64,000 nt of DNA, from assembly GCA_031266915.1 (NCBI GenBank), contig JAISAB010000007.1, forward strand, positions 1-64,000, in the 5' to 3' direction. Below the pieces are notes generated by a model, which worked only from the letters and a program-made list of their open reading frames with translations, did not search any database and had not been told where the DNA came from. This document shows, piece by piece, positions 9,519 through 19,117 of the stretch (position 1 is its first letter; every line of letters begins with the position of its first letter). Made by a program: the position numbers and the translations under genes. Origin of the DNA: Rickettsiales bacterium (GTDB lineage Bacteria > Pseudomonadota > Alphaproteobacteria > Rs-D84).

Positions 9519-9693
9519 TGTGACAGCGTGTTGCTGCCACGGGGTGTAACTACCCAACAAACGCGTCAGCGCTGACGTTAAAAAGCTCCAACCGTCGGTT
9601 GGAGGGCCGGTGGAATAAGGCTTGCCGAATACACCGCACTATTCGTTTGATAGTAGTTAACCTCCAACCGCTTTTTTTTAATGCGGTTTTTTT
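9519..9693 (+). ncRNA. Structured RNA E2 of the X-X'-X-terminator family, no downstream + strand gene
   Basis: CTCCAACC gt CGGTTGGAGG ... GTAGTTAACCTCCAACCGCttttttttaatGCGGTTTTTTTC; TATAAT at 9507-9512. Confidence 0.6.
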
Positions 9694-9866
9694 CGTGGGG
9701 CACAGTGATTATTTTTCTCTCCTCCAAAATGAAAAAGGGTCGGTGCCCCACCTGATTATGTTTCGGGCTAATCATATTCGTCCACATTTTTTATCACCTG
9801 GGTCCCGTGGTCAAGCCACTGGATGACAAGTTTGTATTTTATTTTGACTAATCAGTTGAGCAAAAT

Positions 9867-9892
9867 AAAAGGCCGCGGTTCGCGGCCTTTTG
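9867..9892. terminator. Bidirectional intrinsic terminator
   Basis: AAAAGGCCGCGgttCGCGGCCTTTT. Confidence 0.75.
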
Positions 9893-10735
9893 TTATTTAT
9901 TCCTGTCGATGACAGTATCGCACAGGCCCAGCATCAGGCACTCGGCGGCGTTCTTGTACAAAGCGCCGGCCTGGGCCATTTCATTCAATGATGCGGGCGT
10001 GATTTTACTGTTCATGGAATATCCGTTTTCGACCGCTCTGTTACGATTTATATCCATGGATGTTTTGAATCCGCGGTCGGTTGGCATCGGATAATACATC
10101 ACCTTGTGACGCGCGGTCGAATACATCTTGCGGAAATTCGGCGTGCCCATCGCGGCGACAATGCCGCCGATATTTCCGACATTGCCCGCAATAATCGTTT
10201 CAATGATAACGCCGCTACGCTTGGCGGTATCAAATATATGTTTGATTTTCTTCAACGATGCGAAGTCTTGTTCCGATTCGTTATACGTTACGACGACGTT
10301 GATATTCTCTTTCTTCGCTTCCTTGCGCGGCGTGTCATCGTCAAAAACAAAATTCAACAAGTCTGAATCTTTGGAAACCTTGCCGTATCTGATTTCTTTG
10401 TTCAACATCTTGCGGAAATCCGACAAGAACGCATCGGACGGCTTGCCGTTGAAATAAACGGTTTTGCCATCAATGCGGTTGCCGTTTGTTTCCGGGGACG
10501 GTGCTTTGGGTTCAACGCGCAAGAATTCAATATGTCTGAATTCCGGCGCCTTTTCCATTTCTACGGCGCCTTGAACCATAATCGAAATACCATGATTCAC
10601 TTGGCCGGCGGGGTTTAAATTCAATATTGCCGTTCCGTCATCGTTCAAACGCGTCGTGCCGCTGCAATGCGCTGTAAAAGGATTGCCGTTGACGATGATG
10701 TCCAGCTTGACTTTATAATTATATGTGTTGCTCAT
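9893..10735 (-). CDS. ClpP/crotonase-like protein lacking recognisable catalytic residues
   Basis: NVVVTYNESEQDFASLKKIKHIFDTAKRSGVIIETIIAGNVGNIGGIVAAMGTPNFRKMYSTARHKVMYYPMPTDRG resembles the ClpP core, with IVAAMG where A(A)SMG is expected. Confidence 0.55.
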   Translation of the reverse strand: MSNTYNYKVKLDIIVNGNPFTAHCSGTTRLNDDGTAILNLNPAGQVNHGISIMVQGAVEMEKAPEFRHIEFLRVEPKAPSPETNGNRIDGKTVYFNGKPSDAFLSDFRKMLNKEIRYGKVSKDSDLLNFVFDDDTPRKEAKKENINVVVTYNESEQDFASLKKIKHIFDTAKRSGVIIETIIAGNVGNIGGIVAAMGTPNFRKMYSTARHKVMYYPMPTDRGFKTSMDINRNRAVENGYSMNSKITPASLNEMAQAGALYKNAAECLMLGLCDTVIDRNK

Positions 10736-10859
10736 TTTTACCTCAATTTTTTCATAATATAATACAAAAACATATGTTTGTCAATATATTGTTATTATTC
10801 TTGCCTTGGTGGGCGATTGGCGATAATATGGCCTGCGCTATTTAAAGGAAAAGAAGAAT

Positions 10860-13800
10860 ATGTCAAAATTGATAGTCGACGGCAACTGGGCCGCCGCGGA
10901 CGTCGCGTACAGGTGCAGTGAATTTTCGGCGATTTACCCGATTACCCCCAGTTCTACAATGGGCGAATTGGCCGACGAGTGGACGTTCCAGCACAAAAAG
11001 AACATCTGGGGCGCCATCCCTGGCGTTATTGAAATGCAATCCGAAGGCGGCGCCGCCGGCGCGGTCCACGGGGCCTTGCAGATGGGCAGCTTGGCGACCA
11101 CCTTTACGGCCAGCCAGGGCCTGTTGCTGATGATTCCGAATATGTACAAGATTGCGGGCGAACAGACCCCGTTCGTCATGCACGTCGCCGCGCGCGCCCT
11201 GGCGACGCATGCGCTGTCCATCTTTGGCGACCACAGCGACGTCATGGCCGTGCGCCAGACGGGATTTGCGCTGCTGTCGTCCCACAATATCCAGCAGGTC
11301 GCCGACATGGCTGCGATTTCGCACGCCGCGACGCTGCGCGCCCGTGTGCCGTTTCTGCATTTCTTTGACGGTTTCCGCACCAGTCACGAAGAATCCGCGC
11401 TGAGCCGAATCGAAGACGACGTTCTGCGCAAACTGATTTCGTCCAATGATTTGTTGGAATATCGCGCGCGCGGCATGTCGCCCGACTGTCCGACCGTGCG
11501 CGGCACGGCGCAAAATCCGGACGTGTTCTTTCAATCGCGCGAGGCCGCGAACGGCCTGTACGACGCCGCCGCCCACATCGTCGAAACGGTTATGGACGAA
11601 TTCGCGGAACTGACGGGTCGCAGGTACGGCTTGGTCGATTACGTCGGCGATAAAAATGCCGAAAACGTCATCGTCGCCATGGGCAGCGCCTGCGAGACAA
11701 TCGAAGAAACTTTGCCACATTTGCCCGGCGGTGTCGGATTGCTGAAGATTCATCTGTACCGTCCGTTCCCGACGGCCGCGTTTCTGGCCGCGCTGCCCAA
11801 AACAGTCAAACGCATCGCCGTATTGGACAGGACCAAAGAACCGGGCTCCATAGGCGAACCGCTGTATCTGGACGTGGTCGCCGCAACATCCATTATCAAT
11901 CATCCATTATCCATTTGCGGCGGCCGGTATGGACTGGGCAGCAAGGAATTCAAGCCGCGCGACGTCAAGGCCGTTGTCGAAAACATGATTCTGGGCACGC
12001 TGCATCATAATTTCACGGTCGGTATCGAAGACGATTTGACGGGCTTGTCATTAAAGACCGACCCGGCGTTCCGTATCGAGCCCATTGACGGCAACCCGCG
12101 CGCCATGCTGATGTACGGTATCGGTTCGGACGGCACGGTGGGCGCCGTTAAAAACATCGTAAAGATTGTCGGCGATAATTCCGACTTGTATCCGCAGAGC
12201 TATGCGGTCTATGATTCCAAGAAATCTGGCGGCCTGACCGCGTCGCACTTGCGTTTCTGGGACCGTTCGATTCAGGCGCAATATCTGGTGGAATCCGCGG
12301 ACTTTATTTCCGTGTCGAACTTTATGATTGCCCAGCGTTTCGACGTCTTCGGCGCGTTGACGCCGGGCGGCATCGTCATGATTAATACCGGCATGACGCC
12401 GGACGCGGCGTTCGCGAACCTGCCGCGCGACACGCAAGAGCATTTAATCAGAATGCGCGCGCGTGTGTTCTTTCTGGACGCGAATCGCGCCGCGACCGAA
12501 TTGGGACTGGGCAACCGAATCAATACCTTTATCATGCTGAATTTCTTTAATCTGACCAAGATTATCGACCCGGCCATCGCCGCGGCCAGCGCCAAGGACG
12601 CCATAGAAAAATCTTATAAAAAGAAAGGCATGGACGTTGTCCAGGCGAACTGGGCCGCCGTGGACCGGGCGTCGGAATTCCTGACCGAGTACACATTGCC
12701 GTCGGGCGTTTCGAACTTCGCGCCAGAATTCGTTCCGGCAATGACCGCTGACGCGCCGGTCGCGATTGCCGGAACGCTGGGTGAAATCGCGGCGGGGCGG
12801 GGGGACGCGCTGCCGGTGTCTACATTCAAAATCGACGGCGAATTCGGCGCGGGCCAGTTTCCGGTCGGCACGGCCAAATATGAAAAGCGCGCGGTGTCCG
12901 ACCGCGTCGCGACATGCGATTTGGAAACATGCATCCAGTGCGGAAAATGCTCGATGCTGTGTCCGCATGCGGCGATTCGCATCAACGTCGTCAAATCAGA
13001 AATCAGAGATCATAAATCAGAAATCAGTTTCGTTCCGATGAAGACGCCGGAACTGGGGCCCGATATGTTCTTTACATTGAACGTTTCGCCGGCCGATTGC
13101 ACTGGGTGCAGCATTTGCATCAAGAACTGTCCGGTCAAAGCATTGGCCTTGGCGCCGATGGCGCAGGCATCTGGCGACCAAAAGGCGTTCGACGCGTCCG
13201 TCAAACTGCCGGAATTCCCGCGCGAAAAACTGAACCTGAATATCCCAAAGCATATCGAACTGCTGCCGCATTATTTCGAATTTTCGGGCGCGTGCGCGGG
13301 CTGCGGCGAAACGCCGTATGTCCGGATGCTGACGCGTCTGTTCGGCGACAGGATGGTCGTGGCGAACGCGACGGGATGCTCGTCCATATATGGCGCGAAT
13401 TTGCCGACAACGCCTTGGACGACGGATTCGAACGGCCGCGGGCCGGCCTGGTCCAATTCACTGTTCGAAGACAACGCCGAATACGGCCTGGGGATGCGCG
13501 TCGCGCTGAACCAGAAACGGGCCGCGCTGAAGGGATTGCTGTTCGAATTGAACGTGCCTGATGTCGAAAAGCTGTTCGATGAAAAAAACATCGCCAAGCA
13601 GCGCGAGAATGTTGAGAAGTTAAGAAGCATATTGTCAAATAAGGTCGCAGAGCGCAGAGCGAAGAGCGAAGATATTAAAAAGAATAAATCACCTGCGACC
13701 TGCGACCTGCGCTCTGCGCTCTGCCGCGAAGCGGCCCAGGCCTTGTCATTGCTTAATTCGCTCGTAGATAAGAGCATCTGGATTATCGGCGGCGACGGCT

Positions 13801-14447
13801 GGGCATACGACATCGGATACGGCGGCTTGGACCATGTCCTGCACAGCGGCGAGAACGTAAACATCCTGGTCCTGGACACCGAGGGATATTCCAACACCGG
13901 CGGCCAGCAGTCCAAATCGACGCCGTTCGGCGCGTCCATGAAATTCGCCATCGGCGGCAAAGAGCACGCCAAGAAAGACCTGGGGATGATTGCGATGATG
14001 TCCGGCGCGTACGTCGCGCAGATTTCGATGGGCGCGAACCAGGCCCAGGCGGCCCGCGCATTTCGCGAGGCCGAGGCCTTTGACGGCCCGTCGATTATCC
14101 TGGCCTACAGCCCGTGCATCGCGCACGGATTCGCGCTGCAGAACGCCGTCGAACATCAGATGCAGATGGTCCAGACGGGCTCGTGGCCGCTGTATCGCTT
14201 TAACCCGGCGCTGATTGCGTCAGGCCAGAACCCGCTGATTATGGATTCGAACCACGATAATCCGACGGACTTGAACGATTTCTTGAAAACCGAAAGCCGC
14301 TTTGGCGCCGCGCGCGCCGTGAATTCCAACTTTGACAAGTTGGTCAGGGCCGCCGAATCGGACAACGAATACCGGCGAGAGTTGAAAAAACACATTGCGA
14401 ACTTCGCCATGATGCGCAACAGTGTCAAAGAAGATGGCGAGGGGTAA
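10860..14447 (+). CDS. nifJ: Pyruvate:ferredoxin (flavodoxin) oxidoreductase
   Basis: YRCSEFSAIYPITPSSTMGELADEW...; two CxxCxxC[ML]CP-type ferredoxin clusters; TPP-binding C-terminal domain (GGDGWAYDIGYGGLDHV...NTGGQQSKSTP). Confidence 0.97.
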   Translation: MSKLIVDGNWAAADVAYRCSEFSAIYPITPSSTMGELADEWTFQHKKNIWGAIPGVIEMQSEGGAAGAVHGALQMGSLATTFTASQGLLLMIPNMYKIAGEQTPFVMHVAARALATHALSIFGDHSDVMAVRQTGFALLSSHNIQQVADMAAISHAATLRARVPFLHFFDGFRTSHEESALSRIEDDVLRKLISSNDLLEYRARGMSPDCPTVRGTAQNPDVFFQSREAANGLYDAAAHIVETVMDEFAELTGRRYGLVDYVGDKNAENVIVAMGSACETIEETLPHLPGGVGLLKIHLYRPFPTAAFLAALPKTVKRIAVLDRTKEPGSIGEPLYLDVVAATSIINHPLSICGGRYGLGSKEFKPRDVKAVVENMILGTLHHNFTVGIEDDLTGLSLKTDPAFRIEPIDGNPRAMLMYGIGSDGTVGAVKNIVKIVGDNSDLYPQSYAVYDSKKSGGLTASHLRFWDRSIQAQYLVESADFISVSNFMIAQRFDVFGALTPGGIVMINTGMTPDAAFANLPRDTQEHLIRMRARVFFLDANRAATELGLGNRINTFIMLNFFNLTKIIDPAIAAASAKDAIEKSYKKKGMDVVQANWAAVDRASEFLTEYTLPSGVSNFAPEFVPAMTADAPVAIAGTLGEIAAGRGDALPVSTFKIDGEFGAGQFPVGTAKYEKRAVSDRVATCDLETCIQCGKCSMLCPHAAIRINVVKSEIRDHKSEISFVPMKTPELGPDMFFTLNVSPADCTGCSICIKNCPVKALALAPMAQASGDQKAFDASVKLPEFPREKLNLNIPKHIELLPHYFEFSGACAGCGETPYVRMLTRLFGDRMVVANATGCSSIYGANLPTTPWTTDSNGRGPAWSNSLFEDNAEYGLGMRVALNQKRAALKGLLFELNVPDVEKLFDEKNIAKQRENVEKLRSILSNKVAERRAKSEDIKKNKSPATCDLRSALCREAAQALSLLNSLVDKSIWIIGGDGWAYDIGYGGLDHVLHSGENVNILVLDTEGYSNTGGQQSKSTPFGASMKFAIGGKEHAKKDLGMIAMMSGAYVAQISMGANQAQAARAFREAEAFDGPSIILAYSPCIAHGFALQNAVEHQMQMVQTGSWPLYRFNPALIASGQNPLIMDSNHDNPTDLNDFLKTESRFGAARAVNSNFDKLVRAAESDNEYRRELKKHIANFAMMRNSVKEDGEG
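11887..11915 (+). repeat. Heptanucleotide repeat (CATTATC) in frame inside nifJ
   Basis: catccattatcaatcatccattatccatt encodes TSIINHPLSI; same heptamer between genes at 30772-30830. Confidence 0.7.
12991..13028 (+). repeat. Heptanucleotide repeat (AAATCAG) in frame inside nifJ
   Basis: tcaaatcagaaatcagagatcataaatcagaaatcag encodes KSEIRDHKSEIS. Confidence 0.75.
13641..13727 (+). repeat. Inverted heptanucleotide-repeat hairpin (GCGCAGA / TCTGCGC) in frame inside nifJ
   Basis: aaggtcgcagagcgcagagcgaagagcgaag ... ctgcgacctgcgacctgcgctctgcgctctg encodes KVAERRAKSEDIKKNKSPATCDLRSALC. Confidence 0.8.
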
Positions 14448-14449
14448 AA

Positions 14450-14719
14450 ATGACAAACTGGCACGATAATCTTGTAGCGGTTAAGTCAGACGGATTAGGC
14501 GATTGTTCGGCCTGTTGCTTTCGCGGATTGAAACCTTGCGACAGGCTTGTGTCGCTGGGGCTTTGCGAATCCGTGCCTATGACGTTCTGGCTGTATTGGG
14601 ATGTCAAGGATGGGCCGCAGTCGCAGGTTAATCAGATGTGCAAAAACATTGCTGAATTGAATGACGCGGACCTTAGTCTGATATTGCGGGAAAAAATAAA
14701 AAACGCGATAACAAGATAA
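14450..14719 (+). CDS. Hypothetical protein
   Basis: Intact 89-aa ORF starting 3 nt after the nifJ stop. Confidence 0.5.
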   Translation: MTNWHDNLVAVKSDGLGDCSACCFRGLKPCDRLVSLGLCESVPMTFWLYWDVKDGPQSQVNQMCKNIAELNDADLSLILREKIKNAITR

Positions 14720-14895
14720 GTAAAACATGCTGTACACCAGTTATTTTTCTTTTGCGCGAAATGTGCCGCCGGAATTCTTGGTGTCAATCGCCGGGAAAAT
14801 TCTGCCATCGTCATCTTGTCGCGGATTGGCTGAATAAAAACACTGGCATTGCCGTGACGGAATTGTCTATGATGACACAGGTCAGGATTTATAAA

Positions 14896-15339
14896 ATGAA
14901 AAGAATATTTACTATTTGCTATTTGATAATTGCTATTTGCGCCACCAGCGCTTGTACTTTTCAGACCAAGCATCGCGGATACATTTTCCCGGAAAATTTG
15001 GAATCCGAAATCGCATCGGTCAAGACTACCAGAACCTTGGAAAATTGGCTGGGCAGCCCCCAGGTCAAGACCGTTTACGGTTCCGATGTCTGGGTTTACT
15101 ATGGCGCGAACGAGAATTATCACGGCCCATTTCCGGTGACTTATGACAAAAAGACGGTTTTGCTGGCCTGGGTCGACGGCGGCAGAATCACAAGAACCAA
15201 GGTTTTGCATGACGCGGATTTGCCGGCGGTCGAATTGGCGTCCGGCGAAACGGAAATCCCGGCGGCAATCGAACTGAACGCACTGCAGGAATTGTTTAAT
15301 AATGTTGGGCGCTTTACCCCCGCCGGCCTGGGCCAATAG
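14896..15339 (+). CDS. BamE/SmpA-OmlA-like lipoprotein
   Basis: Lipobox ATSAC; TTRTLENWLGSPQVKTVYGSDVWVYYGANENYHGPF resembles BamE. Confidence 0.65.
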   Translation: MKRIFTICYLIIAICATSACTFQTKHRGYIFPENLESEIASVKTTRTLENWLGSPQVKTVYGSDVWVYYGANENYHGPFPVTYDKKTVLLAWVDGGRITRTKVLHDADLPAVELASGETEIPAAIELNALQELFNNVGRFTPAGLGQ

Positions 15340-15440
15340 AGATTCTATGGACGCCTGCTTGTTTTGACTGCCGGGTCGTGTACGTCTTTGTACACTCCCC
15401 TTTGGTCAAAACGGCGCATTCGTCTCATATAATCTCTATT
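15332..15440. repeat. ~100-bp palindrome family copy
   Basis: CAATAGAGATTCTATGGACGCCTGCTTGTTTTGAC ... GTCAAAACGGCGCATTCGTCTCATATAATCTCTATTG; starts inside the last codons of the upstream gene. Confidence 0.75.
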
Positions 15441-15670
15441 GGCGATTGCCAGGAGTGTTGGTCGCGTTCTCATCCCCTCGTGTATGTTTCAATACACGTC
15501 GGGTCTGCGAAACACTTCCCACCGCCGCGCATAAATCTCATTGGCAACCGCTAGGGGTCGTGTACGTAAGTGTTGTATAAAAACACGTTGTGTTTTTACA
15601 TTGTGGGGGCGCCCTACACCCCGTCCTCTGGTCAAAACGGCGCATTCGTCTCATATAATCTTTATTGGCG
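15440..15670. repeat. Two further tandem/nested copies of the palindrome family
   Basis: cccctcgtgtatgtttcaatacacgtcgggt and gtcgtgtacgtaagtgttgtataaaaacac ... ggtcaaaacggcgcattcgtctcatataatctttattg. Confidence 0.65.
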
Positions 15671-15740
15671 ATTGCAAGGGGCCACTTATTTGCTATTTTA
15701 GTATTGTTTAACCTGTGGAAATTGTGATACAATAGAAAAT

Positions 15741-16310
15741 ATGAAGATAAAGTCATTTGCTATTTGCTATTTGCTATTTGCTATTTTCGCCGTCGGCGCC
15801 ACCGGCGCGGCGAATGCCGCCGATGAGAAATTCCTGTCATGCGGGCCGGGCTATGTTTTGGCCGCAAAATCCAAAACGGATGGCGTCAATGTTTCCGAAT
15901 GCCAAAGACTGTGGTGCCGCGATTTGGAAAACGGCAAGTCCATGGGCGGCGGCAATTCAGCCGCCGCCGGTTATAAATCTGTGGGCGCGGCGGTCGAGCT
16001 GTGCGATTCGAACAACAACTGCGTCGAATGCTTTGGCGATAGGAAATGGTGTTCCGGCGAACCAGCCGGCATATGGAATCCCGAATACGGCGCTTATACG
16101 CGCGGCGGCGGCGATACCGCCGCATACATGTCTTATCAAAAAGGCGACTGCTTTGCGTGGCGCTTGGAAAAGCCGAACTGCGAGGGCGGCGAGCAGGCTA
16201 TTTTGAAAGACGGCGAGTGGGTCTGCGTGACGTCCAGCAATGCGTCCACTGTCGGCAGCCGGCCGTCCGCCATCCGCCGAACCGGAACGATTCGCAGGGC
16301 AATCCGGTAA
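15741..16310 (+). CDS. Hypothetical secreted Cys-containing protein
   Basis: Signal peptide MKIKSFAICYLLFAIFAVGATGAANA encoded largely by TATTTGC heptamers. Confidence 0.65.
   Translation: MKIKSFAICYLLFAIFAVGATGAANAADEKFLSCGPGYVLAAKSKTDGVNVSECQRLWCRDLENGKSMGGGNSAAAGYKSVGAAVELCDSNNNCVECFGDRKWCSGEPAGIWNPEYGAYTRGGGDTAAYMSYQKGDCFAWRLEKPNCEGGEQAILKDGEWVCVTSSNASTVGSRPSAIRRTGTIRRAIR
15752..15790 (+). repeat. Heptanucleotide repeat (TATTTGC) coding a signal-peptide core
   Basis: tttgctatttgctatttgctatttgctattttc. Confidence 0.75.
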
Positions 16311-16430
16311 AAGCCGCATTAATGCGTGGTTTTTACTTATAAAAATATTTATTTCCTGATTTGTTTTTTGCTTGATTTTATGGTATAATCAATCTTAATT
16401 GAGAGAATGGCAACTGTAAAGGGTGTGCCG

Positions 16431-16991
16431 ATGGCTATAAAAAAATTGGATTTCAAGGCTGGACAATATGTCGTTTATCCGACCCAGGGCGTGGGCCGGC
16501 TGTTGCGCGTGGAAGAACAGACGATTGGCGGTCAAAAAATAAAAATGCTTGTAATTGATTTTGAAAAAAACAATATGACGCTGCGCGTGCCGCTGGAAAG
16601 AGCCGAGATTTCGGGTCTGCGTCCATTGGTCACGAACAGAAAAATGGACGAGGCGATTGCCTCGGCCCGGGGCAAGGCCGGAACCAAGCGCATGATTTGG
16701 GCCCGCCGCGCCGCGCAATACGAAGAAAATATCAATTCCGGCGACCCGATGAAATTGGCCGAGGTTGTGCGCGACCTGCAACGTCGCAACGCTGCGGATA
16801 CGATGACGTTTTCCGGGCGCCAATTGTATCTGCGCGCGTTGGAACGCATGGCCCAGGAATTCGCGGTTCTGCATAAAATGGACATCGACGAAGCGTCCGA
16901 GAAAATCGAGGACATTCTGGGCATCCCAAAGGAAATCGATTTGAACGCCGTCGATGTAGATGAAGACGAAATCGAAGAAGAGGAAACTTAA
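16431..16991 (+). CDS. CarD/CdnL family transcriptional regulator
   Basis: MAIKKLDFKAGQYVVYPTQGVGRLLRVEEQTIGGQKIKMLVIDFEKNNMTLRVPLERAEISGLR. Confidence 0.9.
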   Translation: MAIKKLDFKAGQYVVYPTQGVGRLLRVEEQTIGGQKIKMLVIDFEKNNMTLRVPLERAEISGLRPLVTNRKMDEAIASARGKAGTKRMIWARRAAQYEENINSGDPMKLAEVVRDLQRRNAADTMTFSGRQLYLRALERMAQEFAVLHKMDIDEASEKIEDILGIPKEIDLNAVDVDEDEIEEEET

Positions 16992-17198
16992 TCAGTTACC
17001 AAATAACAGAGCACAGATAACAATTAACAAATAATAAAGAATAGAGAATAAATGATGTGCTCAGTCTAGGTTCCCTTCACGCGGAGGGGTGGCAGCGTCA
17101 GCGGACGGGGTGGTTCGAGGTTTCGAGATTATCTCAACTGACAGTAATGTACCTTTTTCGACATTCATTTCTCTTACCGTCAAACCAGCCGTTGTCCA

Positions 17199-18071
17199 TT
17201 ATCCGCAATTCGGGGCGGTGCCGCCGAACCGCGCAAAGTCAATCCATGCGTTGTCGCATATCTCGGACGCAGACAATTGCCGGTTGTAAACACGGACGGA
17301 CTGGATGGCCACGTTGTTCCAACTGCTTCTGCCGTCGCGGGACGCCAGAAACAGATAGCCGTTTCGAAATGTGTTATAAATGGCCGTTCCTTTGTGGTAC
17401 AGACCGCTGGAGCTAAGCAATTCGCCGTCATGGTACATCAGGCGTCCCGTCGGATTCGGCACTGCGGAATAAGTGTTCGTCATCCTGTGATACGTCATGT
17501 CATCCAACAAAAGGTTATAGTTATTTGCGCCCGCCGTCGCCGAACCTGAAATATTTTGCACGGTATTGCACACGTTTGGAATCACCGCGCTGCCGCCGTC
17601 CGAATTAAGGTAAACACCGAATGCGCCGGCATTATTGTTCCAATCATTGGGATGATCGAATAGCATCGAACGCTGGTCAAGGGATAATAATTTAAAACTG
17701 ATTTCCACAGTTATCGCATTGTACGAAGACAGGTCCAACATGGCGGTGCTGCGCGCGTATTGCGTTGTTCCGGGACTAAAGGCAATGTCGTTATCATTGA
17801 TTGTCGGGGAATTGTACAGTGTGAAATCGTTCCCGTTTCCAGACAAGTCTTTCCATACTTTGGCGCTGGCATTGTGGTTACTGCCGGTATTATTTACAAC
17901 GTCCAGCCACAAAATCAGCCCGTCGGATTTGTACTGCTTGGCGGGGACCAGGTTGTCAGCGCACCAGTCCACGGCGTAAGTATTCGCCCATTCCAGTGTG
18001 GCGTGCGCGCCGGCGCCGTAAATTGTCATGCGTTTGTTGCACAGGTCGACGGCCTTTAACAAATACTCCAT
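17199..18071 (-). pseudogene. LamG/ConA-like-domain secreted protein, N-terminus in a different frame (signal peptide ORF starts at 18223)
   Basis: DGLILWLDVVNNTGSNHNASAKVWKDLSGNGNDFTLYNSPTINDNDIAFSPGTTQYARS; upstream MKKLLLLLSFVLMPAHAADVYPGANVGYVSAAMATG is 1 nt out of frame at a GGGG run. Confidence 0.6.
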
Positions 18072-18230
18072 ATTAACGGCCTGGGTGCTGGGCGCGGTGT
18101 TTTGAATCAGGCATCCCCGGTCGCCATCGCCGCGCTGACATAGCCGACATTGGCACCGGGATAAACATCAGCCGCATGCGCCGGCATCAGGACAAAGGAT
18201 AAAAGTAATAGTAATTTCTTCATCGAATGA

Positions 18231-18743
18231 TTATGGTGCGGTCGGCAGCGACGCGGTCGGTATCAATGGAATATCGGAAAACGTTTTGACGCCTGAAATA
18301 GATTCGGCGCCTGTTGTTGATACTTTTTGAGACAGGGCGGTCGTCAGTTCTGCGTCCGTTGTCAAATCCGTGACCATTATTCCGCCATCTGACAAATTTC
18401 CGGATGCGTCGAGTGTTGCGATGTTACCCGGGGCGGCGGGGATTTTTTTGTCCGTTTTGTTATTCAAAGGCGCGACGGCAGCATCGACATAAGTTGTTGC
18501 CGCGACATCGGCAAGGGAAACGGTCGGGGCAAAAACCGCCAGAAATAAAGATAAAAATGCTAAAATATGCGGGAATTCGATACTGTATTCAACCCTAGGT
18601 TGAATACGGAGGGGAGGGGTAAATTTTTGGCCTTTTCCAGACAATCGGAACCCTGGGTTTCGTGCCCATCTATATAATGACCGCGCATACGCGTCGCATC
18701 CGAGTATGATGAATCCCAAGCACAACCGCGAATCGGGTGACAT
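18231..18743 (-). CDS. Hypothetical secreted protein (start uncertain)
   Basis: FPHILAFLSLFLAVFAPTVSLADVAATTYVDAAVAPLNNKTDKKIPAAPGNIATLDASGNLSDGG; start upstream of the signal is not clear. Confidence 0.4.
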   Translation of the reverse strand: MSPDSRLCLGFIILGCDAYARSLYRWARNPGFRLSGKGQKFTPPLRIQPRVEYSIEFPHILAFLSLFLAVFAPTVSLADVAATTYVDAAVAPLNNKTDKKIPAAPGNIATLDASGNLSDGGIMVTDLTTDAELTTALSQKVSTTGAESISGVKTFSDIPLIPTASLPTAP

Positions 18744-18940
18744 ACTGAAAATCTAACTAAAGTTGAAATTATTATCACGAGAACCCTCCGCACACGCCAA
18801 AACAATATCAAATAATTGCATTTGGTTCAAGGAGAAAATCGCTGGTTATCCTTTCACTTTACGACAAGCAAACAGATTGTCCCCCTGCTGCTTGACCGCG
18901 ATACACAGGTTAATAAATAGGCGAATCTAATTTGAATATT

Positions 18941-19070
18941 ACTGGATTGCCGCGCGACTTGCGTCGCTCGCAATGACACAATGGATATTATGAATCTAAA
19001 TATCCCAAGATTAATAACATTATCACTTCATTGTCATTGCGAGCCCGCAGTGCGTGGCAATCCAGTGATA
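18941..19070. repeat. Dispersed ATTGCGAG..CAATCCAGT repeat, inverted pair
   Basis: actggattgccgcgcgacttgcgtcgctcgcaatgacac ... tgtcattgcgagcccgcagtgcgtggcaatccagt; related at 26846-26990, 30706-30746, 35222-35262, 62868-62906. Confidence 0.75.
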
Positions 19071-19117
19071 AAAAAATCCGGCGATGCCGGATTTTTATCT
19101 TATACCATTGTGTTTAT

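Noticed and set aside
10863-11903. Long antisense ORFs (also 4092-5030, 33485-34657, 61058-62281, 25304-26653)
   Set aside because: They mirror strongly coding genes on the opposite strand; a codon-bias artefact with no family resemblance
15440-15670. Possible small ORFs in the palindrome cluster
   Set aside because: The sequence is explained by stacked palindromic repeats; ORFs lack RBS and homology
17058-17115. CCTCCnnGGAGGGGTGG repeats as novel regulatory elements
   Set aside because: This type of dispersed repeat recurs at several intergenic sites here (46500, 57165, 62783) and resembles repeats common in many draft bacterial genomes; noted only as dispersed repeat
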